A DNA stretch of 12,321 nt from Acidobacteriota bacterium (GTDB lineage Bacteria; Acidobacteriota; Terriglobia; Terriglobales; Acidobacteriaceae). The DNA lies in contig JAJYZK010000048.1 in assembly GCA_021799945.1 (NCBI GenBank), positions 1 through 12,321 on the forward strand, read 5' to 3'. The notes under the pieces were generated by a model. That model saw nothing but the letters and a program-made list of their open reading frames with translations. It ran no database searches and had not been told where the DNA came from. Below, in pieces: positions 7,114-12,321 of this stretch. Both the position numbers and the translations under genes were made by a program. The first letter of the stretch is position 1. Each line of letters starts with the position of its first letter.

Positions 7114-7200
7114 TTGCCCGGCATCGATTTCGTTCGATTTCGGGCCTTTCCGCAACTGCGGGCGAATTTCAGGCAACTGCGAAAGCGAGGTGCTCCATGA
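7114..7200 (+). CDS. Possible 28-codon small ORF coupled to urtD
   Basis: In the 94-nt urtC-urtD gap a frame runs from TTG 7114 (preceded by GAGGAAG, 4 nt away) to TGA 7198-7200. This stop shares the ATGA with the urtD start codon, the arrangement of translationally coupled genes. The peptide would be small, basic and aromatic (starting MPGIDFVRFRAF, with PQLR and RQLR repeated). The internal similarity reflects DNA repeats: TCGATTTCG at 7124-7132 and 7134-7142, and GCAACTGCG at 7152-7160 and 7173-7181. Against it, third-position GC is only about half, lower than the neighbouring genes, the start is TTG, and the frame is also open upstream as a shadow in urtC. It may be a leader peptide or chance. 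I do not recognise any relative. Confidence 0.25.
   Translation: MPGIDFVRFRAFPQLRANFRQLRKRGAP
7124..7184 (+). repeat. Short paired direct repeats and hairpins before urtD
   Basis: Two 9-mers each occur twice: TCGATTTCG (period 10) and GCAACTGCG (period 21). The first GCAACTGCG lies in a small perfect hairpin, CCGC-AACT-GCGG (7150-7161). The second can form a weaker one, TTTC..GC-AACT-GC-GAAA (7167-7184). They occupy the only sizeable gap inside the urt genes and could set the relative output of the ATPases through mRNA processing or translation. The loops do not match the ANTAR hexaloop consensus. Confidence 0.45.
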
Positions 7201-7955
7201 CGTCTCCACTCCTGTCCGTCGAGAACATCACCGTCAGCTTCGATGGATTCAACGCCCTGGACGGCATTAGTCTTCAGCTCATGCCCACCTCCATCCGCGT
7301 GCTCATCGGCCCGAATGGAGCCGGCAAATCCACGCTGCTCGACGCCATCATCGGCCATGTGCGCCCTTCCTCCGGCCGCGTGGTCTTCAAGGGCAGGGAT
7401 ATCACGCACATGGAGGAATACCGGATCGTCCGCGATGGGATCTGCAGAAAATTCCAGGCCCCCGGCGTTCTGGAGAGCCTGACCGTGATGGACAATCTCA
7501 ACCTGGCGGCGCGGCGGCGGCGCGAGTGCTGGAGGTCTTTCTCCAGGGGAGTGGCCGGCGGAACTTATGAGCAGGCGGAGCGGGTGTTGAAGCTCATCGA
7601 TCTGGCCGGCAAACGCAACCTCCCGGCAGGACAACTATCGCACGGAGAAAAGCAGTGGCTGGAGATCGGCATGGTGGTCGCCTCGGACGCCGAGCTTCTT
7701 CTGCTCGACGAGCCGGCCGCGGGTATGTCCCATGGCGAATCGGAGCAAACCGCGGCCTTGATTCGCGAGCTGTCCAGCCAGCATAGCTTCCTGGTGATCG
7801 ATCACGATATGGCCTTCGTCGATCAGTTGGACGCCCCGGTGAGCGTCATGCACATGGGACGCATGCTCAAAGAGGGTACGCTCAAGGAAATCCGCAATGA
7901 TCCGCAGATCGCGGCCATTTATCTCGGGCGGGACAAGGAGGCTTCCGTTGCTTAG
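7197..7955 (+). CDS. urtD: Urea ABC transporter ATPase UrtD
   Basis: This 252-residue cytoplasmic ATPase of the LivG/UrtD family drives urea import together with UrtE. Walker A is GPNGAGKST at residues 38-46, the Q-loop glutamine is in RKFQAPGVLESLTV (Gln87), and the signature is LSHGEKQWLEIGM at 147-159. This replaces the usual LSGG and is itself a UrtD hallmark. Walker B is LLLLDEPAAGMS with Asp171/Glu172, and the switch His203 is in VIDHDM. The ATG start has GAGG six bases upstream. The end of the gene overlaps the urtE start by 8 bp. Its length is normal and all ATPase motifs are intact. Confidence 0.95.
   Translation: MTSPLLSVENITVSFDGFNALDGISLQLMPTSIRVLIGPNGAGKSTLLDAIIGHVRPSSGRVVFKGRDITHMEEYRIVRDGICRKFQAPGVLESLTVMDNLNLAARRRRECWRSFSRGVAGGTYEQAERVLKLIDLAGKRNLPAGQLSHGEKQWLEIGMVVASDAELLLLDEPAAGMSHGESEQTAALIRELSSQHSFLVIDHDMAFVDQLDAPVSVMHMGRMLKEGTLKEIRNDPQIAAIYLGRDKEASVA
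7935..7941 (+). promoter_or_regulatory. Ribosome binding site fixing the TTG start of urtE
   Basis: AAGGAGG lies six bases before TTG 7948, inside the end of urtD. It is one of the strongest Shine-Dalgarno matches in the window. It selects a start 17 codons downstream of the first in-frame ATG (7897), which would add an unrelated tail encoded within urtD. Confidence 0.8.
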
Positions 7956-8637
7956 CGTCGAAGGAGTCTCCGCCGACTACGGCAAAAGCCGGGTTCTGGA
8001 GTCGATAGATCTCACCATCGATCCCGGCGAATCCGTGACGCTGCTTGGCCGGAATGGCGTGGGCAAGACTACGCTGTTGCGCACCATCGTGGGTCTCCAT
8101 CCGGCGGCCGCGGGGAAGATCGCCTTTGCCGGCGAGAACGTCACGCGCAGCCCGGCATACCTGCGGGCCCGCAAGGGCATCGGCTATGTTCCCCAGGGCC
8201 GCGGCATTTTCCCTCATCTGACGGTGAGCGAAAACCTTCGGCTGGGCGCGGCCGCAGCCCGGCAGGGCCCCATCCCGGACCATGTTTACGATCTCTTTCC
8301 CGTGCTGAGCCGCCTGTCGCAGCGCAAGGGCGGCGTTCTCAGCGGAGGCGAACAGCAGCAACTCGCGATCGCCCGCGCCATGGTGTCCCAGCCGCGGCTG
8401 CTCATCCTGGACGAGCCCACGGAGGGCATTCAACCCTCCATCGTGCAGCAAATTGAAGAGACGCTGCGAGAGATTCGCGGCCGGCTCAAGGTCGCCATTC
8501 TCCTGGTGGAGCAATATCTCGACTTCGCCTGGTCGATCGCCGACCGGTTTTACGTGATGCGCCGCGGCCGCATCGTGGAGCAGGGCAGCCCTCGCGATTC
8601 GGACCCCACCGGCATTCACCACCTGCTCGGGGTTTGA
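7948..8637 (+). CDS. urtE: Urea ABC transporter ATPase UrtE
   Basis: This is the second transporter ATPase, of the LivF/UrtE family. From TTG 7948 the protein has 229 residues, the normal UrtE length, and opens LSVEGVSADYGKSRVLESI like its relatives. Walker A is GRNGVGKT at 34-41, the Q-loop is in YVPQGRGIFP (Gln83), the signature is LSGGEQQQLAIARAM from 131, and Walker B is LLILDEPTEGIQPSIV with Asp155/Glu156. The EGIQPSIV wording is characteristic of UrtE. Where most ABC ATPases have a switch His, the sequence is LLVEQYLDFA, as is usual for this branch. It overlaps the last 8 bp of urtD, so translation is coupled. It is the last urt gene and converges with the GAF-ANTAR gene 32 bp away. Confidence 0.95.
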   Translation: MLSVEGVSADYGKSRVLESIDLTIDPGESVTLLGRNGVGKTTLLRTIVGLHPAAAGKIAFAGENVTRSPAYLRARKGIGYVPQGRGIFPHLTVSENLRLGAAAARQGPIPDHVYDLFPVLSRLSQRKGGVLSGGEQQQLAIARAMVSQPRLLILDEPTEGIQPSIVQQIEETLREIRGRLKVAILLVEQYLDFAWSIADRFYVMRRGRIVEQGSPRDSDPTGIHHLLGV

Positions 8638-8662
8638 GCGGTTCGGCCGCGCCGCGCCGCTC
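8636..8662. terminator. GC-rich stem-loop between convergent urtE and the ANTAR gene
   Basis: GAGCGG (8636-8641) pairs with CCGCTC (8657-8662), and inside it CGGC (8644-8647) pairs with GCCG (8651-8654) around CGC, with a 2x2 internal loop. It begins in the urtE stop codon and fills most of the 32-bp convergent gap, so it could serve transcripts from both sides. There is no T-run on either strand, so intrinsic termination is doubtful. Confidence 0.35.
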
Positions 8663-8669
8663 GGAGCTC

Positions 8670-9416
8670 CTACGGCATGCGCTTCCTTCGCAGCTCGTCG
8701 CTCAGCACCACGGCCTCGGCAATCTCGCGCATCGATTTCCTGCGCTGACGGCTCTCCTGCTGGATGGCCCGGTACGCATCCTCTTCATTGATCTTCAGGT
8801 CCTGCTGCAGAATGCTCTTGGCCCGGTCCACGAGCTTGCGCGTCTCCAGTTGAGCGGAAAGCTCGATGTTGACCGATTCGAGCCGCGCGCGCTCAATCTC
8901 CGAGCCCACCAGGAAGCCAATTAAGGAAACCAGGCGGACCTCCTGCGGGCTGTGCTCATAAGGCTGCCGGTGCTGTACGTTGATCACCCCCACCAGCTTC
9001 CCGCGAGACAGAATTGGAACCGAAAGAAAGGCCTCGAACAGGTCTTCCGGAATCGACTGGAATCGTTTGAAGCGCGGGTCGCGCAAAGCCTTGGCGGGAA
9101 TGGCGGCGGGCTTCAGGTTTTCGGCCACCCAGCCGGTGATCCCCTGGCCCAGGGCGATGCCGAGGTGGTCCACAATGTCGGCATGGGGGTTTTTGGAGGC
9201 CCGCAGGACCAGTCGATCCTGCTCCAGCACATAGATAAAACAGGAATCGCACCGGAGAACGGAGGAGACAATCTCCACCACGCGCTCCAGCACCGCATGC
9301 AGTTCATCGGCGGTGGCGATCCTGCTGCCGATTTCGTGAAGGAATTCGATATCCTGACGGCCCGTGGTCTTGCCGCCGGACTCGGATTGCTCCGTAGAAT
9401 CTTTCAGGTTTTTCAT
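8670..9416 (-). CDS. GAF-ANTAR domain protein, predicted transcription antiterminator
   Basis: This 248-residue cytoplasmic regulator has a GAF sensory domain at about residues 22-175 (including LGIALGQGITGWVAE, LSVPILSRGKLVGVINVQH). A helical linker follows (about 172-192) and then an ANTAR domain at about 188-240 (LETRKLVDRAKSILQQDL, DAYRAIQQESRQRRKSMREIAEAV). ANTAR domains (AmiR, NasR, EutV) bind paired RNA hairpins in leaders and stop a terminator from forming. There is no receiver domain, so the signal is likely a small molecule bound by GAF. The ATG is fixed because an in-frame TAA directly precedes it; AGGG lies 4 nt upstream. It converges on urtE. ANTAR proteins often control nitrogen and amide use, so control of the urea genes is a reasonable but unproven guess. 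Confidence 0.9.
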   Translation of the reverse strand: MKNLKDSTEQSESGGKTTGRQDIEFLHEIGSRIATADELHAVLERVVEIVSSVLRCDSCFIYVLEQDRLVLRASKNPHADIVDHLGIALGQGITGWVAENLKPAAIPAKALRDPRFKRFQSIPEDLFEAFLSVPILSRGKLVGVINVQHRQPYEHSPQEVRLVSLIGFLVGSEIERARLESVNIELSAQLETRKLVDRAKSILQQDLKINEEDAYRAIQQESRQRRKSMREIAEAVVLSDELRRKRMP

Positions 9417-9586
9417 TTAGCCCTGTGAGGTCGCCGGCATGGAATGCCGGCGTTTGCGGCGAATGCAGCGGTTCAAATGTATGCGTATTGTACTCGTAAA
9501 CTGCCGTCAAACGACCCCTAGAATCCGCCGGAGGCGGAGGATTCGAATTCCCTCCCGCCCACTTTCCGGTCGGCCCGGGCCGCGCC
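9417..9586 (-). other. Non-coding leader of the ANTAR gene with two hairpins
   Basis: These 170 bp lie between the DedA-rhodanese stop and the ANTAR start. On the minus strand a hairpin at 9521-9544 (GAATCC + GCC, triloop TCC, GGC + GGATTC, with a TCC bulge in the 5' arm) is followed by one at 9432-9452. The second has a perfect 9-bp stem CGCCGGCAT/ATGCCGGCG with triloop TCC and ends 15 nt before the ATG. CGGCCCGGGCCG at 9571-9582 is a perfect 12-bp palindrome just after the DedA stop. None has a T-run. A TACAAT (+ strand 9487-9492) could be a -10 for the ANTAR gene but lacks a good -35. I see no gene here. Confidence 0.5.
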
Positions 9587-10543
9587 TCAGGCCATACTGG
9601 CGGGCTGCTCTTCGTAGTCCTCGAGGGGAAAGCCTAACTTCTTCCATCGTTCGAAGCCCCCCAGCAGCGGCCGAACGCGGTAGACGCCGCTCTCCCGCAG
9701 TTTCATGGCCATTCTCGCCGCCGTGGCTTCGCTGGGGCAGGTGCAGTAGAGGACCACGTCCCGGTCTCGGGGAATCTCGGCGCTGTGGCGCATCAGGGTG
9801 TCGGGGGAGAAGCGGACGGCGCCCGGCAGCACGCGAGGATCCGGGAGGTAGTCCAGGGGATGGCGGAGGTCGACGATGTAGACCTGCTGGCCGGCGTCGA
9901 GCATGCGCTTCAGCTCCGCCGGATCGAGACGCGAGGTGCGGATCTGTCGCAAAAACGCACGCTGCTTCCAGACCCGATAAAGAAGCAACCCGGCGATGCC
10001 GGCCAGGAATAGCCCCCCGGCAAAGTGGCCGAGCCCGGAAAGCGCCTGCGGGTTGCGCCGGATCATATCGCCGAAGAGGCGTCCGAGAAGCGTCATCGCT
10101 CCGCCCCAAAGCAGCGCGCCGGTCATATCGTAGGCGAGGAAGGTGGCGTAGGGCATGCCGGTCCGTCCGGCGATCGGAGCCGCAACTGTGCCCAGTCCGG
10201 GAACGAATTTGGCGATGAGCAGCGTGGCGGGGCCGCGCCGGGTAAAGTAATCCTCCGTTTTGCGAATGCAATTCGATGTCTCGAACGCCAGGCGGCAGAC
10301 CATCTTGACCATGGCTCCGCCGTAGCGTTTGCCCATGGCGTACCACAGAGAATCGCTGACCAGACAGGCGGCGAGGATGGCGAATAGGCAAAGAGCGAGA
10401 GACAGATCTCCGGCGCCCGTCAGGATCCCCGTCGTAAACAGGAGCGGAATGCTGGGGATCGGAAGCCCGAGCTGTTCGGCCATGATCCAAAGGAAGAGGA
10501 GCAGATACGCGTAATGTAAGAAGAAATCCAGCGCTAACGGCAT
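9587..10543 (-). CDS. DedA-family membrane protein fused to a rhodanese domain
   Basis: This is a 318-residue inner-membrane protein. Residues 1-195 are DedA/SNARE-associated type: EQLGLPIPSIPLLFTTG at 23-39 matches the first conserved half-helix motif, and KFVPGLGTVAAPIAGRTGM at 112-130 the second. Further hydrophobic segments lie at about 45-65, 135-155 and 170-190. DedA proteins are implicated in lipid flipping and membrane homeostasis. After a basic linker, residues about 205-312 are a single rhodanese domain (VYIVDLRHPLDY, LPGAVRF, VVLYCTCPSEATAARMA, LLGGFERWKKLGFPLE). The likely active Cys267 in YCTCPSEA suggests thiol or sulfur chemistry on the cytoplasmic side. The start is ATG 10543 with a GGAGAGG-containing stretch upstream. 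It lies 158 bp after the efflux gene on the same strand and has no evident link to urea use. Confidence 0.9.
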   Translation of the reverse strand: MPLALDFFLHYAYLLLFLWIMAEQLGLPIPSIPLLFTTGILTGAGDLSLALCLFAILAACLVSDSLWYAMGKRYGGAMVKMVCRLAFETSNCIRKTEDYFTRRGPATLLIAKFVPGLGTVAAPIAGRTGMPYATFLAYDMTGALLWGGAMTLLGRLFGDMIRRNPQALSGLGHFAGGLFLAGIAGLLLYRVWKQRAFLRQIRTSRLDPAELKRMLDAGQQVYIVDLRHPLDYLPDPRVLPGAVRFSPDTLMRHSAEIPRDRDVVLYCTCPSEATAARMAMKLRESGVYRVRPLLGGFERWKKLGFPLEDYEEQPASMA

Positions 10544-10592
10544 CGTCCGGCCGCCTCTCCGACCTTACCCTGAGAATCTCGCCCTGCGGATC

Positions 10593-10634
10593 TCAATGCG
10601 CATTTGTCAATGCACGTTTGTCAATGCACGGTTG
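10593..10634. repeat. Three tandem 14-bp repeats
   Basis: TCAATGCGCATTTG, TCAATGCACGTTTG and TCAATGCACGGTTG stand head to tail, differing at a few positions. The first contains the perfect palindrome AATGCGCATT (10595-10604). They lie 50-91 bp upstream of the DedA-rhodanese start and after the efflux gene. On the minus strand the junctions create TTGACA, a perfect -35 hexamer, twice, though no good -10 follows at the right distance. They could be repeated operator half-sites or a slippage array. Confidence 0.6.
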
Positions 10635-10642
10635 GATGATCG

Positions 10643-10678
10643 GCGCGGGGAAAAGAAGCGCGGCCCGTCTCCCCGCGC
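10643..10678. other. Strong stem-loop after the EmrA-like gene
   Basis: GCGCGGGGA (10643-10651) pairs perfectly with TCCCCGCGC (10670-10678) around an 18-nt loop, starting 23 bp downstream of the EmrA-like stop on the minus strand. It may end or stabilise the efflux transcript. No T-run follows on either strand, so it is not a textbook terminator. Confidence 0.4.
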
Positions 10679-10701
10679 AGTGCGCGGCTCCCGCCGCCGC
10701 T

Positions 10702-11970
10702 CTATTGCTTCACCCGGACAACGGGCTCGACCGAGAGTCCGGGGCGCAGCAGATGGTCGCTGTCCTCGTTGCGGTTGGTCAGGTCGATGCGGACGGGAAT
10801 CCGCTGCACCACCTTGACATAGTTTCCGGTTGCGTTCTCCGGCGGAAAGAGGCTGAGCATCGAGCCGGTGGCCCCGCCGATCTGGGTAACCGTGCCATCG
10901 TAATCCCGCCCGTAGGCGTCCACGTGGATTTTCACCGGCTGGCCTGGCCGCATCAACCGCAACTGCGTCTCTTTGAAGTTGGCTGTAATCCACACGTCGT
11001 CCAGCGAAACCAGGGTCATCAGGTTCTGTCCCACGCTGACGTTCTGCGCGATTTCGACGCTTTTCTGGGTGACGATGCCGTTTACCGGAGCGACGATCTT
11101 GGTGTAGCCGAGATTCAATCTGGCCTGTTCGAGCTGGGCCCGAGCCTGCTGCACGGCGGCGGCGGCCTGGTCGGCCTTGGCCTTTTGGATCTTCACCTGC
11201 TCGGGGGCCGTTTCGGCAAACCGCAGCTCCGCCCGCGATTGGGCTACGCGGTCGCGGGCCACGCGCACGGCGTCTTCCGCCGCGATCTCATTCGCCTTGG
11301 CGACCAGCACGGAGGCGCGGCCCACATCCGCGGCGGCCACCGCGGCGTCGTACTGCTGCTTCGAGATGATGTCCTTTTCCACCAGCGGCGTGTATCTCTT
11401 CAGATCCTGTTGCGCCTTCTGGTTGGTGGCCTCCGCTTCGGCCACCTGCGCCTGCGCGGCCTCCAACTGGCGCGTGGTCTCCTGCACGGTCGCATCCGAA
11501 GTCCGCAGCACGGAGGATGCCGAATCCAGATTCGAATTGGTGTTGATATGCGTCACCGGCACATCGATGCGGGCCGCCTCATAGCTGGCTTCCGCGCTGG
11601 CCAGCGCGGCCTCGTCCTGCTGGACCGCGACTTCAAAGTCCCGGGGATCCACTTCCGCCAGCAAAGTCCCGGCCCGAACATACTGGTTCTGTTCGATATT
11701 TACCCGGAGAATCTGCCCGGCCACACGCGAACTGATCTCCACCAGATGCCCGTCCACCTGGGCGTCGTCGGTGTCTTCATAGAAACTGGAGTGCCACCAG
11801 AACAGCAGCGCGCCCACCACCAGCGCGGCCAGGACGCCGATCACGATGAAGCTGCGCCGGCCTTTCCCGCCGGAATCGCTCTCCGGCAGCTCGGTCCGCT
11901 GGTCCGGAAGCGGCTGCGGCGCATCCTCGGCTGCGATGCTACGGCCTTGCTGGGCTTGCTGATCCACCAC
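10702..11970 (-). CDS. EmrA/HlyD-family membrane fusion protein (efflux adaptor)
   Basis: This 422-residue periplasmic adaptor would link an inner-membrane drug exporter to a TolC-type channel. Order of parts: a cytoplasmic N-terminus (1-40), one membrane anchor (about 41-59, FIVIGVLAALVVGALLFWW), the hallmark TDDAQVDGHLVEISSRVAG, and a barrel-sandwich half with VRAGTLLAEVDPRDF. A long alanine-rich coiled-coil hairpin follows (about 113-290), then the return half LGYTKIVAPVNGIV and a beta-barrel with VWITANFKETQL and ATGNYVKVVQRIPVRI, all diagnostic of EmrA-like adaptors. The start is GTG 11970, two bases after the stop of the TolC-like gene, with GGAGG nine bases upstream inside that gene. 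The partner transporter (EmrB or DHA2 type) is not downstream in this window, where the next gene is DedA-rhodanese. Confidence 0.93.
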   Translation of the reverse strand: MVDQQAQQGRSIAAEDAPQPLPDQRTELPESDSGGKGRRSFIVIGVLAALVVGALLFWWHSSFYEDTDDAQVDGHLVEISSRVAGQILRVNIEQNQYVRAGTLLAEVDPRDFEVAVQQDEAALASAEASYEAARIDVPVTHINTNSNLDSASSVLRTSDATVQETTRQLEAAQAQVAEAEATNQKAQQDLKRYTPLVEKDIISKQQYDAAVAAADVGRASVLVAKANEIAAEDAVRVARDRVAQSRAELRFAETAPEQVKIQKAKADQAAAAVQQARAQLEQARLNLGYTKIVAPVNGIVTQKSVEIAQNVSVGQNLMTLVSLDDVWITANFKETQLRLMRPGQPVKIHVDAYGRDYDGTVTQIGGATGSMLSLFPPENATGNYVKVVQRIPVRIDLTNRNEDSDHLLRPGLSVEPVVRVKQ

Positions 11971-11972
11971 CG

Positions 11973-12321
11973 CTACTTTCCTCCAACGTATTGCTTGTAG
12001 TCGCTCGCCGCCACTCCCAGAGCCCGGGCCAGAGAAAGCTTTGCGACGTTGTGTTCGTAGAGGCTCGAGACGTATTGCCGGTTGGCCTCCGCAACAGACG
12101 CCTGCGCCTCGGAGACCGCCAGATTGTCCGACACGCCGGCCGCGTAGCGCTGCTGCGCTTCACTCAATTCCTCGCCGGAAAGCTTCACATTGCTGAGCGC
12201 AACCTGCACCTGCCGGGAGGCTAGATCGATATCCAGGATGCTCTCGCGAACATCGGCGTCGATCTGCCCCCGCAGATCGTTCAACTGCGCCTCGGCCTGG
12301 CTCATCTGCGCCTGGGCAACG
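11973..12321 (-). CDS. TolC-family outer-membrane efflux protein, C-terminal part
   Basis: Only the last 115 codons are inside the window; the gene begins beyond the right edge. The visible part is all helical (VRESILDIDLASRQVQVALSN, LSEAQQRYAAGVSDNLAVSEAQ, ANRQYVSSLYEHNVAKLSLARALG). This is the second coiled-coil repeat and terminal helix of the outer-membrane efflux protein (OEP) family, ending YKQYVGGK. The QRYAAGVSDNLAVSEAQ phrase is a family hallmark. Such proteins form the trimeric channel through the outer membrane for tripartite pumps. The stop is 2 bp from the EmrA-like start, so the two genes are translated in tandem. An in-frame ATG at 12305 is internal, not a start. Confidence 0.9.
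   Translation of the reverse strand, partial: VAQAQMSQAEAQLNDLRGQIDADVRESILDIDLASRQVQVALSNVKLSGEELSEAQQRYAAGVSDNLAVSEAQASVAEANRQYVSSLYEHNVAKLSLARALGVAASDYKQYVGGK

Noticed and set aside
7150..7184. ANTAR-type hairpin pair before urtD
   Set aside because: The loops are AACT tetraloops rather than hexaloops with A1/G4, and the second stem is imperfect.
7897..7947. Earlier urtE start at ATG 7897
   Set aside because: It would add 17 residues read out of frame from urtD. TTG 7948 has AAGGAGG six bases upstream and gives the normal UrtE length and N-terminus.
10593..10634. CRISPR array or phage attachment site
   Set aside because: The 14-bp units are directly abutting with no spacers, and there is no integrase, tRNA or cas gene nearby.
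10618..12000. 460-codon plus-strand frame antisense to the EmrA-like and TolC-like genes
   Set aside because: Its His/Arg/Leu-rich composition has no domains, and it spans two well-supported genes and the tandem repeat on the other strand.

Overview
The window is GC-rich, densely packed bacterial DNA from a Gram-negative (diderm) organism, as shown by an outer-membrane porin, a periplasmic binding protein and a TolC-type efflux gene. The style of the porin (signal peptide, N-terminal coiled coil, aromatic C-terminus), the frequent GTG/TTG starts and the gene mix suggest Acidobacteriota (Solibacter/Bryobacter-like). That placement is an impression from the proteins and has not been tested.

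Layout. Positions 1-1956 (minus strand) carry allophanate hydrolase followed 17 nt later by the first 31 codons of a biotin-carboxylase protein, almost certainly urea carboxylase. Together these form the ATP-dependent urea amidolyase route. A divergent control region (1957-2238) separates them from a plus-strand run: an outer-membrane porin (2239-3768), then urtA, urtB, urtC, urtD and urtE (3839-8637), a complete high-affinity urea ABC transporter. On the minus strand, converging on urtE, is a GAF-ANTAR protein (8670-9416), a predicted RNA-binding antiterminator. Further along the minus strand are a DedA membrane protein fused to a C-terminal rhodanese domain (9587-10543), an EmrA/HlyD membrane fusion protein (10702-11970) and the C-terminal end of a TolC-like outer-membrane efflux protein (11973-12321, running off the window).

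How it fits together. Urea would cross the outer membrane (possibly through the porin), be captured by UrtA and be pumped in by UrtBC powered by UrtDE. It would then be carboxylated to allophanate and hydrolysed to ammonia and CO2, with no urease in view. Both arms read out of one intergenic region rich in palindromes and a triplicated 12-mer, so joint control is likely. The adjacent ANTAR protein is an attractive nitrogen or amide regulator, although I found no canonical tandem-hexaloop ANTAR RNA target in the leaders. The efflux genes at the right end look unrelated.

Less certain points of interest are a 28-codon reading frame between urtC and urtD whose stop overlaps the urtD start, an operator-like palindrome overlapping a possible amidolyase promoter, and a 14-bp tandem triplet upstream of the DedA-rhodanese gene. 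No tRNA, rRNA, CRISPR array, insertion sequence or phage gene was seen.
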